NCBI GenBank assembly: GCA_002306295.1
Contig: DBRI01000011.1
Location: forward strand, 2,329 to 13,804
Direction of reading: 5' to 3'
DNA length: 11,476 bases
Origin: Patescibacteria group bacterium UBA1372
Lineage (GTDB): Bacteria; Patescibacteriota; Microgenomatia; UBA12405
Shown: piece after piece, positions 6,625-11,235 of the stretch
Numbering within the stretch: position 1 is the first letter of the stretch
Layout of the letters: each line of letters opens with the position of its first letter
Notes under the pieces: generated by a model
Told to the model about the DNA's origin: nothing
What the model saw: the letters and a program-made list of their open reading frames with translations, nothing else
Database searches by the model: none
Program-made: the position numbers and the translations under genes

Positions 6625-6670
6625 TGTATTTTTAAGCAAAATTTGTCGACCTTGTCTTCAAATTTAGACC

Positions 6671-6705
6671 TAAAAAAACAAAAATCTCCCTTTCGGGAGA
6701 TGTGT
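6671..6705 (-). terminator. Attenuator terminator upstream of thrS (segments 3:4)
   Basis: On the minus strand ATCTCCC (6701-6695), loop GAAA and GGGAGAT (6690-6684) form a perfect 7-bp stem, followed by TTTTGTTTTTTT. This is a strong intrinsic terminator only about 100 nt upstream of the thrS ATG and on the same strand. Without regulation it would stop transcription before thrS, so an antitermination mechanism is expected. Confidence 0.85.
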
Positions 6706-6736
6706 TTTTAATAATTTTTGCCACAACACAACTCCC

Positions 6737-6778
6737 TTATTGGAGATTGGTAGTAGTTGTGGTAAAAATTTTGTTCAT
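6737..6778 (-). CDS. Leader peptide of thrS, Thr-rich (MNKIFTTTTTNLQ)
   Basis: A 14-codon ORF including stop, ATG at 6778-6776 and TAA at 6739-6737, encoding MNKIFTTTTTNLQ. Codons 6-10 are ACC ACA ACT ACT ACC, five consecutive Thr codons, directly before the threonyl-tRNA synthetase gene. The mixture of Thr codons means the signal would be general Thr-tRNA shortage, not one codon. The ATG lies 7 nt after a TGCTATAAT extended -10 element, so the transcript should begin at or within a nucleotide or two of the AUG, and the leader would be translated as a leaderless mRNA. No Shine-Dalgarno sequence is possible in that case. Confidence 0.88.
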   Translation of the reverse strand: MNKIFTTTTTNLQ

Positions 6779-6785
6779 TTGGAGT

Positions 6786-6794
6786 ATTATAGCA
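6786..6794 (-). promoter_or_regulatory. Extended -10 promoter of the thrS operon
   Basis: TGCTATAAT on the minus strand (6794-6786): a perfect -10 hexamer with the TGN extension. No convincing -35 is seen at 17 nt, because that region is the acceptor end of tRNA-Val (6808-6881). Expected start is about 6779-6780, next to the leader ATG. Read-through from the tRNA-Val promoter is an alternative or additional source of transcript. Confidence 0.65.
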
Positions 6795-6807
6795 AAATTC
6801 CTTTTAG

Positions 6808-6881
6808 TGAGTCTAAGAGGACTCGAACCTCTGACCTCTTCGATGTCAACGAAGCGCTCTAGCCAACTGAGCTATAGACTC
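6808..6881 (-). tRNA. tRNA-Val (GAC anticodon)
   Basis: Full cloverleaf on the minus strand, 74 nt. Acceptor GAGTCTA (6881-6875) pairs perfectly with TAGACTC, discriminator A at 6808. Anticodon arm CTTCG-TTGACAT-CGAAG gives GAC, reading Val codons GUC and GUU. The T arm has AGAGG TTCGAGT CCTCT. CCA is not encoded and must be added. It lies 29 nt upstream of the thrS leader ORF on the same strand. An extended -10 (TGCTAAAAT, 6899-6891) sits about 10 nt before its 5' end. Confidence 0.97.
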
Positions 6882-6890
6882 AATAGTGGT

Positions 6891-6899
6891 ATTTTAGCA
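6891..6899 (-). promoter_or_regulatory. Extended -10 element of tRNA-Val
   Basis: TGCTAAAAT on the minus strand, five of six matches to the -10 consensus with a TGN extension, 9 nt upstream of the mature tRNA 5' end. It overlaps nothing coding and lies in the 30-nt gap before tRNA-Val. Confidence 0.5.
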
Positions 6900-6911
6900 A
6901 ATAAACTATGA

Positions 6912-7481
6912 TTAACCTACAGATCTGGCTGAGGAGTGTTCGCTACTAAACAAATATTGTTCGCCACCACCTTTTTTGTTTTTGACATTGTTCCAGAACT
7001 TTCCACGTTGTTTACAACGTATGGTAAACAGATTAGCCCACTCACCGGCTTCGTTGATGTTTTTGGTAACATTTTTTAGATAAGTTGCCAGTCTTTGTAA
7101 GAAATTGACTTTATAAATACTTGGTTCGGGGTTTTCTTCTAAGCCGATTTTTTCAATTTCTTTTTGAGTGGTTTTAGCGGCGTGTGTAAGTGATTTGATT
7201 TGTTCTACAAGCTCGGAAATGGCTTTTTTAAGCTCTTGGTTGTCTTGCTGAACTAAAAGAGTGGTTTCGTGTTCTAGATGGCTGGGTTGATAAAACTCTT
7301 TACCTATATTTGAAGTTTTTGAAATTTCGGCCGATTGACCCAGACCTAATACGCCTCTAAAACCGTCTGTTTTAGCGGTTTGAGAATTGTCGTTGACAAA
7401 TTCGGGTGAATTTTGGCCAGAAAAAAGCTGGGTAGTTCCTTTCTTATTTTTTAAATCCTTTGCAATAGTCCCACCTGCCAT
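6912..7481 (-). CDS. Uncharacterised CPR-type protein, DUF5660-like
   Basis: A 189-residue protein with no signal peptide or membrane segment. Residues 1-60 are polar and Gly/Ser/Asn-rich and likely disordered. Residues about 66-115 are a charged helix, probably coiled coil (QELKKAISELVEQIKSL). Residues about 121-189 form the most family-like part: SIYKVNFLQRLATYLKNVTK, a GEWANLF segment, a basic stretch and a Gly/Ser-rich end with EHSSARSVG. From memory this pattern resembles DUF5660, a family of unknown function largely restricted to CPR bacteria; the label is not verified. The ATG is 8 nt after TGCTATAAT (7498-7490), the same extended -10 as the thrS leader, so a leaderless mRNA is likely. 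It lies between trigger factor and tRNA-Val on one strand. No function can be assigned. Confidence 0.65.
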   Translation of the reverse strand: MAGGTIAKDLKNKKGTTQLFSGQNSPEFVNDNSQTAKTDGFRGVLGLGQSAEISKTSNIGKEFYQPSHLEHETTLLVQQDNQELKKAISELVEQIKSLTHAAKTTQKEIEKIGLEENPEPSIYKVNFLQRLATYLKNVTKNINEAGEWANLFTIRCKQRGKFWNNVKNKKGGGEQYLFSSEHSSARSVG

Positions 7482-7489
7482 GGTGAGCT

Positions 7490-7498
7490 ATTATAGCA
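7490..7498 (-). promoter_or_regulatory. Extended -10 promoter of the DUF5660-like gene
   Basis: TGCTATAAT on the minus strand, a perfect -10 with TGN extension, located in the 45-nt gap after trigger factor. The start codon begins 8 nt downstream. No strong -35 is visible, as expected for extended -10 promoters. Confidence 0.55.
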
Positions 7499-7526
7499 TA
7501 TTGCATATCAGTTACTTATAGATAAT

Positions 7527-8348
7527 TTACTTTATTTGGCGTAAGTAATCGAGGGTTTTTTGCTGTTTAAGAATGTAATGGCTTAAGTTGTATTGATATT
7601 CAGTTTGATTATTGGGATCGACGTTTTTTTGAACTTCTTTGGGATCAATTACAATTTTTTTGTCTTCAGCAATTTTGTCTAATGATAGGCTAATAATCCA
7701 TTCTCTAGTGAAGTTTTCTGATAAAGATTGCTGGTATTTTTCAATGGTGGTATCTTTGGAATCAAGAAATTGTTTGAGAGTCATACCGGCCTGACTGGCA
7801 GAATCGATAAGTTGAGTAATTCTATCTCTGATTTGAGTGTCTAGAAGTACTTTGGGTATAGTTACTTTAGCTTTTTTAATAATTAAATCTAATATTTTTC
7901 TATTTTGATCTTGAGTATCGGTATAGTCTTGTTTGTTGAGGGCCTTGAGCTCGGTTTCGAAGGCTGAAAGTTTGAGTTCAGGTTTTTGGCAAATTGTTAT
8001 TTCAAATTGCCAATCTTTATCTAAAGATAAAGGTGGATTTTTAAGGATAATTTGGGGTCTAATAACAGGATTGAGTTTGTTTTCTTTAATAATTTGTTCG
8101 TATTTTTTAGGTAAAACATTTTGAATTACCTGATCGTAAATTTTATTTGGAGACAATTCTTTTTCGGCTAGATCCAAAGGAGCTTTGCCTTTTCTAAACC
8201 CTTTAATTTCAACGTGTTTGGCTGCGTCTTTGACAATTTTTTGATATTCAACTTTGGAAGTGGACTGATTAATGGTTAAGATAAATGAAATTGTTTTATC
8301 CTTTGATATGGTAATATCTTTGTTTTTTGTGGGTTGTGTTGAGGTCAT
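7527..8348 (-). CDS. tig: Trigger factor lacking the PPIase domain
   Basis: Ribosome-associated chaperone that receives nascent chains at the exit tunnel. The N-terminal ribosome-binding domain (about 10-123) carries the signature GFRKGKAP (50-57), which contacts ribosomal protein L23 in the family, within VEIKGFRKGKAPLDLAEKEL. After KPELKL (122-127) there is only a short polar linker, then the helical chaperone domain from about 147 (RKILDLIIKKAKVTIPKVLL, ending DYLRQIK). The FKBP-type prolyl isomerase domain usually between them is absent, which explains 273 residues against 432 in E. coli. The N domain alone binds ribosomes, so function as a chaperone without isomerase activity is plausible. 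ATG 8348-8346 lies 6 nt after TGATATCAT, an extended -10. It is transcribed divergently from the lysozyme-like gene with only 27 nt between start codons. Confidence 0.9.
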   Translation of the reverse strand: MTSTQPTKNKDITISKDKTISFILTINQSTSKVEYQKIVKDAAKHVEIKGFRKGKAPLDLAEKELSPNKIYDQVIQNVLPKKYEQIIKENKLNPVIRPQIILKNPPLSLDKDWQFEITICQKPELKLSAFETELKALNKQDYTDTQDQNRKILDLIIKKAKVTIPKVLLDTQIRDRITQLIDSASQAGMTLKQFLDSKDTTIEKYQQSLSENFTREWIISLSLDKIAEDKKIVIDPKEVQKNVDPNNQTEYQYNLSHYILKQQKTLDYLRQIK

Positions 8349-8375
8349 GTAGATATGATATCATGATTTATAAGT
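8349..8375. promoter_or_regulatory. Compact divergent promoter region with a palindrome
   Basis: Only 27 nt separate the ATG codons of trigger factor (minus) and the lysozyme-like gene (plus). A 10-bp palindrome ATGATATCAT (8355-8364) lies at the centre. Minus-strand TATCAT (8360-8355, with TG extension) fits a -10 for tig, giving a leaderless start. Plus-strand TATGAT (8354-8359) fits a -10 for the other gene with about a 10-nt leader. The two -10 boxes overlap, so the promoters may exclude each other. Confidence 0.45.
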
Positions 8376-8969
8376 ATGGTTGGAAAAGGCAAATTAATTA
8401 AAGGATTAATGGTTTTTTTGGTGTTTTTTATGGGTATGTTGGTGGTTTTTTTGGAAATTTCTTTTTTGGGGAGTCAAAAACCAGAGGTGCTGGGCTGGGA
8501 AAGTGAGGTAGTGGCTAGTAAAATAGGTTTGGGCGGACAGGAAAATTTGGCTGAAGTTAAAGATATTGTTTTGGCTGATGACGCTAGATTGATGTTGATA
8601 AAAAATTATCTTAAAAAATATAAATCACCTTTGGAGCCTTATGCTGAATTGATTTTGGAACTTTCGGATACTTATGAGTTTGATTATAGATGGATATTGG
8701 CAATTGGACAGATGGAGTCGAATTTGTGTAGGAAAACACCTGTAGATTCATATAATTGTTGGGGGTATGGAATACATTCTAAAGGAACTCTTAGGTTTGA
8801 AAGCTATGAATTAGCTTTAAAAAGTTTTGCAGCATACTTGAAAAAAGAATATTTTGACAAAGGGTATAAGACTCCTGAAGAGATAATGAGTAAATATTGT
8901 CCGCACTCAAATGGATCCTGGGCAAGAGGAATAAATCAGTTTTTTGCAGACATAGAGATGGGAAAATAG
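8376..8969 (+). CDS. Membrane-anchored lysozyme-like / glucosaminidase-type protein
   Basis: A 197-residue protein with a basic start and one hydrophobic segment at about 8-30 (LIKGLMVFLVFFMGMLVVFL), an uncleaved anchor or signal, so the rest should be outside the membrane. The domain at about 85-197 looks lysozyme-like: LSDTYEFDYRWILAIGQMES with Glu114 as candidate catalytic acid, then NCWGYGIHSKGTLRFESYEL, ALKSFAAYL, and a closing SNGSWARGINQFFADIE. This pattern matches peptidoglycan-cleaving transglycosylase or endo-beta-N-acetylglucosaminidase domains by eye; the substrate bond is not known. C118 and C128 flank a loop and might form a disulfide. A role in wall remodelling is inferred. No Shine-Dalgarno sequence precedes the ATG. 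A promoter and terminator unit starts 10 nt after its stop. Confidence 0.7.
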   Translation: MVGKGKLIKGLMVFLVFFMGMLVVFLEISFLGSQKPEVLGWESEVVASKIGLGGQENLAEVKDIVLADDARLMLIKNYLKKYKSPLEPYAELILELSDTYEFDYRWILAIGQMESNLCRKTPVDSYNCWGYGIHSKGTLRFESYELALKSFAAYLKKEYFDKGYKTPEEIMSKYCPHSNGSWARGINQFFADIEMGK

Positions 8970-8978
8970 GCTAGTTTT

Positions 8979-9007
8979 TTGATTCAAATGTGTGTATTTG
9001 ATATAAT
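8979..9007 (+). promoter_or_regulatory. Consensus-like promoter with no ORF directly downstream
   Basis: TTGATT (8979-8984), a 17-nt spacer and TATAAT (9002-9007) make the best plus-strand promoter in the window. Predicted start is about 9013-9015. Transcription would run directly into the hairpin and T8 tract at 9015-9059, giving an RNA of about 45 nt. Confidence 0.6.
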
Positions 9008-9013
9008 ATAGGT

Positions 9014-9059
9014 AGATCCCAGGGTGGCTCCTCTTAAAGCATACTCTGGGATTTTTTTT
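9014..9059 (+). ncRNA. Candidate small hairpin RNA ending in a strong terminator
   Basis: ATCCCAG (9016-9022) pairs perfectly with CTGGGAT (9046-9052), and the stem continues inwards through GGTG with TACT (two G-U pairs) and GCT with AGC past one bulged A, leaving an 8-nt CCUCUUAA loop. Eight T residues (9052-9059) follow. The entire predicted transcript from the upstream promoter is this hairpin. The pyrimidine-rich loop, UCCUCUU with its flank, is complementary to a purine-rich ribosome-binding sequence, which hints at antisense action, but that is inference. It may simply be the terminator of the lysozyme-like gene. No ATG or ORF lies inside it. Confidence 0.5.
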
Positions 9060-9061
9060 GG

Positions 9062-9120
9062 AAAAACCCTCTCCTAACCTCTCCCTTGACCCACGCTATA
9101 GCGGGGCAGGTAGGGCGAGG
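9062..9120. repeat. Imperfect palindromic intergenic repeat
   Basis: A G/C-run-rich block in an AT-rich spacer. A central palindrome CGCTATAGCG (9094-9103) is flanked by CC and GG, and outer arms CCTCTCCCTTGACCC and GGGCAGGTAGGGCGAGG pair imperfectly. The left side (AAAAACCCTCT, CTCCCTTGAC) resembles the segment inside pheT at 1577-1614. Together these suggest a family of dispersed, non-autonomous palindromic elements. No ORF, and no transposase is present in the window. Confidence 0.55.
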
Positions 9121-9141
9121 AAATAGAATTTTTTTCACAGA

Positions 9142-9170
9142 TTGCAGAAAAAGATTTTTAGGTTTACAAT
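9142..9170 (+). promoter_or_regulatory. Promoter of efp
   Basis: TTGCAG (9142-9147), exactly 17 nt, and TACAAT (9165-9170). The efp ATG begins 9 nt after the -10 box, so at most a few untranslated nucleotides are expected. No Shine-Dalgarno sequence is present. Confidence 0.55.
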
Positions 9171-9179
9171 CAGGATTGT

Positions 9180-9746
9180 ATGTCAATGATATCAACAGCA
9201 CAATTTAGAAAAGGCATGTATATAATGTTTCGAGATGAACCACATATGATTGTGGATATGTCTTTTGTGTCTCCCGGTAAAGGATCGGCTTTTTATAGAA
9301 CAAAGTTAAAATCGTTAAAAACCGGTAGAATTGTAGATTTTACTTTTAAATCCGGGGAAAAAATGGAAGAGGTGTTGGTGGAAACACGGGAGGCAGAATA
9401 TTCCTATTTCGATGGTACCAGCTATGTATTTATTGAACCCCGAACTTTTGAACAGTTTATGGTTCCAGTAGAAGTGGTTGGTGACGACAAAATATATCTG
9501 AAAGAGGGAGTGGCTTACAGAATAAAGTTTTTTGAGGAAGAAGTAGTTGGTTTGAATTTTCCTAAAAGTATAATTTGTATTGTAGTGGAGACTGATGATA
9601 ATGCTATTAAGGGGGATACAGCAACAGGAGCTATGAAACCGGCTGTTTTGGATACTGGGGCAAAAGTAAACGTGCCCTTATTTATCAAAAAAGGTGAGAC
9701 GATTTCAATTAGTACTGAAGATGGATCTTATTTGTCTAGAAAGTAA
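9180..9746 (+). CDS. efp: Translation elongation factor P
   Basis: EF-P enters the ribosomal E site and rescues stalling at consecutive prolines. The 188 residues equal the E. coli length and cover all three beta domains. Domain I, about 1-65, has the tip loop VSPGKGSAFYRTKLKSLKTG; with the first ATG its lysine is K34, the same number as the modified Lys34 in E. coli. Domain II includes EYSYFDGTSYVFIEPRTFEQ. Domain III ends with KPAVLDTGAKVNVPLFIKKG and a short basic end. A second ATG two codons later is possible but the first keeps canonical length and numbering. No gene for a known EF-P lysine or arginine modification enzyme is in the window. The 3' end overlaps the convergent membrane-protein gene by 11 nt. 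Confidence 0.97.
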   Translation: MSMISTAQFRKGMYIMFRDEPHMIVDMSFVSPGKGSAFYRTKLKSLKTGRIVDFTFKSGEKMEEVLVETREAEYSYFDGTSYVFIEPRTFEQFMVPVEVVGDDKIYLKEGVAYRIKFFEEEVVGLNFPKSIICIVVETDDNAIKGDTATGAMKPAVLDTGAKVNVPLFIKKGETISISTEDGSYLSRK

Positions 9747-10080
9747 GATTTTCTTCGACTGAAATAATAGGTATTGGAGATTCTGAATTTAGGTTTGTTA
9801 GGATTGAATTTAGTTCTATTTGCCAGGGATTATCACTAACGGGTACAGGTGTTTCAATTGAAGATTGGTTAAGTTTACTTGATGACGAGTTAGTTCGATT
9901 AGGAAGATCGCTTTGGGCGATAAAAGTAACAATTAGAGATAGCAAACCAAGTCCTAAAAGTCCGATAAGAGCGATAATTTTGGGATTAGCCTTTTTTGGT
10001 GGAGTAATTTTGCTGGCCTTTACAGCAGTTTTTTTAATGTTGTCTTGGGGTATGTCTATATTTTGATTGTATTTGTCCAT
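9736..10080 (-). CDS. Small single-pass membrane protein, function unknown
   Basis: A 114-residue protein. Residues 1-33 are polar and lysine-rich, presumably cytoplasmic. One transmembrane helix spans about 34-55 (IIALIGLLGLGLLSLIVTFI). The remaining 60 residues are Ser/Asn/Pro-rich and should lie outside the membrane. I recognise no family. Its ATG is 2 nt after the stop of the 254-residue exported protein (TAACTATG), so the two are probably translationally coupled and may act together at the cell envelope. The stop lies within the last codons of convergent efp, an 11-nt overlap, with no terminator visible for either. Confidence 0.65.
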   Translation of the reverse strand: MDKYNQNIDIPQDNIKKTAVKASKITPPKKANPKIIALIGLLGLGLLSLIVTFIAQSDLPNRTNSSSSKLNQSSIETPVPVSDNPWQIELNSILTNLNSESPIPIISVEENLTF

Positions 10081-10082
10081 AG

Positions 10083-10847
10083 TTATATAAATTTTTTAAT
10101 AACTCCGGAAATATTTTCTATGACTTTAAAAAGGTTTTGTTTGGAAGAATCTAAATAAGGTTTGGTCTCCTGATAAAGATCTGAATAATCAGTGTAAGAT
10201 TCGGGATTATCGGTTTTAACCTGAAGCAAAGCTTGAGAAATAAAATCGGTACTGTCGTTAAGTTGAGATTCAATTTCAACTATCCAATTTTGAGCCTGAC
10301 TGTCAAATTTGGGAGAAGCTTTTATTTTTAGTAATAAATTTTTGATTTGAGAAATAATTAGGTTTTGATGGTTAACTTGGCTTTGAATGAGAGCATTGTT
10401 GATATATTGCTGAATTTGCTTGTAACTTTGGGAAAATTGTTGATTGTATTGATCGAGTTGAGATTTATTTGAAATTGAAGTAATTTTGGTAGGTTGGTTT
10501 TGAAGCCAAATATTTTGCTGGTTTAAAACATTTTGAATTTTAAAAGTGTTTGGAGAACTGTCTTGAGATTTATAGATATCAAGCTTGGCAGTTATTAGAT
10601 TTAAATAGGCCACTAAAAGTGAATTTCGATGCTGGGTAGTTTTTTTGATAGCATCAATTAATTCTTTTTCGGTAGCGATACTGTTGTATTGTTGATGGAC
10701 TGTTTTTTTCTGTAGAAAAAGATCGTAGGATTGATTATAAAGATCTTGTTGGTAGGATAAATCGGTTTGATATTGGGGTATAAGGTCTTGACTAAAAATG
10801 AAGCTTGGTTTTAGAAAAAGAAGTAGAAATAAAATTACAGAGAACAT
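10083..10847 (-). CDS. Exported, Gln/Asn/Ser-rich helical protein, function unknown
   Basis: A 254-residue protein with a clear N-terminal signal peptide (MFSVILFLLLFLKPSFIFSQ) and no other membrane segment. The mature part is almost wholly predicted helix, rich in Gln, Asn, Ser and Tyr, with repeated hydrophobic spacing that suggests long helical hairpins or coiled coils (YQQDLYNQSYDLFLQKK, FSQSYKQIQQYINNALIQSQ). No catalytic motif is visible. It is the first gene of a two-gene unit with the small membrane protein downstream (2-nt gap). The ATG is 5 nt after an extended -10-like TGCTAAACT (10861-10853) and 21 nt after the 3' end of tRNA-Leu, so it may be expressed leaderless or by read-through from the tRNA. 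Its base composition does not stand out from its neighbours. Confidence 0.65.
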   Translation of the reverse strand: MFSVILFLLLFLKPSFIFSQDLIPQYQTDLSYQQDLYNQSYDLFLQKKTVHQQYNSIATEKELIDAIKKTTQHRNSLLVAYLNLITAKLDIYKSQDSSPNTFKIQNVLNQQNIWLQNQPTKITSISNKSQLDQYNQQFSQSYKQIQQYINNALIQSQVNHQNLIISQIKNLLLKIKASPKFDSQAQNWIVEIESQLNDSTDFISQALLQVKTDNPESYTDYSDLYQETKPYLDSSKQNLFKVIENISGVIKKFI

Positions 10848-10868
10848 AGATTAGTTTAGCAAATTTAG

Positions 10869-10950
10869 TGCCGCAGAGAGGAATCGAACCTCCACACCTT
10901 TCGGTACACGGTCCTAAGCCGTGCTCGTCTACCAGTTCCGACACTGCGGC
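10869..10950 (-). tRNA. tRNA-Leu (TAG anticodon)
   Basis: Class II tRNA with a long variable arm, 82 nt, on the minus strand. Acceptor GCCGCAG (10950-10944) pairs perfectly with CTGCGGC, discriminator A at 10869. Anticodon arm CACGG-CTTAGGA-CCGTG gives UAG, reading CUN Leu codons. Variable arm TGTACCGAAAGGTGT forms a small hairpin. T arm GGAGG TTCGATT CCTCT. CCA is not encoded. A TAAAAT -10-like box lies just upstream of its 5' end. Confidence 0.97.
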
Positions 10951-10982
10951 AGCTATGTATTTTAACTTTTTTTGATTAAAAT

Positions 10983-10991
10983 TGGTAAAAT
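10983..10991 (+). promoter_or_regulatory. Extended -10 element of the tRNA-Arg/Arg/Lys cluster
   Basis: TGGTAAAAT, a -10 hexamer TAAAAT with TGN extension, ends 11 nt before the first tRNA of the cluster. It is divergent from the tRNA-Leu promoter in the same 52-nt gap. Confidence 0.45.
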
Positions 10992-11002
10992 AGACAAGTT
11001 TA

Positions 11003-11076
11003 GTCCTCATAGCTCAGTTGGATAGAGCGCTTCCCTTCTAAGGAAGAGGTCGTAGGTTCGATTCCTACTGGGGATA
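11003..11076 (+). tRNA. tRNA-Arg (TCT anticodon)
   Basis: Complete 74-nt cloverleaf. Acceptor GTCCTCA pairs with TGGGGAT using two G-U pairs, discriminator A. Anticodon arm CTTCC-CTTCTAA-GGAAG gives UCU, reading AGA and AGG. T arm GTAGG TTCGATT CCTAC is fully paired. No CCA is encoded. First of three tandem tRNA genes, 8 nt from the next. Confidence 0.96.
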
Positions 11077-11084
11077 CTAAAGAA

Positions 11085-11156
11085 GCGCCCATAGCTCAAT
11101 GGATAGAGCACTAGTCTTCGGAACTAGGGATGTAGGTTCAATTCCTCCTGGGCGTA
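11085..11156 (+). tRNA. tRNA-Arg (TCG anticodon)
   Basis: A 72-nt cloverleaf. Acceptor GCGCCCA pairs with TGGGCGT (one G-U), discriminator A. Anticodon arm CTAGT-CTTCGGA-ACTAG gives UCG, reading CGN codons. T arm GTAGG TTCAATT CCTCC has a U50-C64 mismatch, not seen in its neighbour. No CCA is encoded. It is 3 nt upstream of tRNA-Lys. Confidence 0.95.
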
Positions 11157-11159
11157 CTT

Positions 11160-11235
11160 GGGTTGCTAGCTCAGTTGGTAGAGCAATCGCCTCTTAAGCG
11201 ATCGGTCGCAGGTTCGAGTCCTGTGCAACCCACCA
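11160..11235 (+). tRNA. tRNA-Lys (CTT anticodon), CCA encoded
   Basis: Acceptor GGGTTGC pairs perfectly with GCAACCC (11225-11231), discriminator A at 11232, followed by CCA (11233-11235). Anticodon arm ATCGC-CTCTTAA-GCGAT gives CUU, reading AAG. T arm GCAGG TTCGAGT CCTGT. It is the only tRNA in the window with a genomic CCA, and the final A is also the first base of the downstream ATG, so the CCA may be coincidental. Confidence 0.96.

Larger units (their letters stand above)
6671..6778 (-). promoter_or_regulatory. Threonine attenuator of the thrS operon
   Basis: The thrS leader folds into three alternative pairings. 1:2 joins AATTTTTACCACAAC (6770-6756, within leader codons 3-8) to GTTGTGGCAAAAATT (6727-6713), with 14 of 15 pairs. 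2:3 joins GGGAGTTGTGT (6736-6726) to ACACATCTCCC (6705-6695), with 10 of 11 pairs. 3:4 is the GAAA-loop terminator. Segment 2 starts on the first base after the leader stop codon, so a ribosome finishing the leader would mask it and let the terminator form. A ribosome stalled at Thr codons would cover segment 1 and favour 2:3, the antiterminator. This is the architecture of amino-acid biosynthetic attenuators, here serving an aminoacyl-tRNA synthetase, where Firmicutes usually use a T-box. No T-box sequence motif was seen. Confidence 0.88.

Noticed and set aside
6574..6639. 22-residue N-terminal extension of ThrRS from TTG 6639
   Set aside because: It is encoded by an inverted repeat and does not resemble a TGS domain; the ATG at 6573 sits directly before the conserved editing domain.
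3623..6778. T-box riboswitches before thrS or pheS
   Set aside because: Neither leader shows the T-box consensus or a UGGNACC-type antiterminator bulge, and both contain short ORFs with runs of the cognate codons, which a T-box does not need.
6702..6911. Plus-strand ORF of 69 codons across the thrS leader and tRNA-Val
   Set aside because: It is antisense to the attenuator and the tRNA gene, and its protein shows only translated tRNA sequence at its centre.
7005..7020. Inverted repeat ACGTTG/CAACGT inside the DUF5660-like gene
   Set aside because: It encodes an ordinary part of the protein and has no U run or promoter near it; a chance palindrome is enough.
11163..11234. N-terminal extension of the GIY-YIG protein
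   Set aside because: These codons are the tRNA-Lys gene; the fold begins right after the ATG at 11235.
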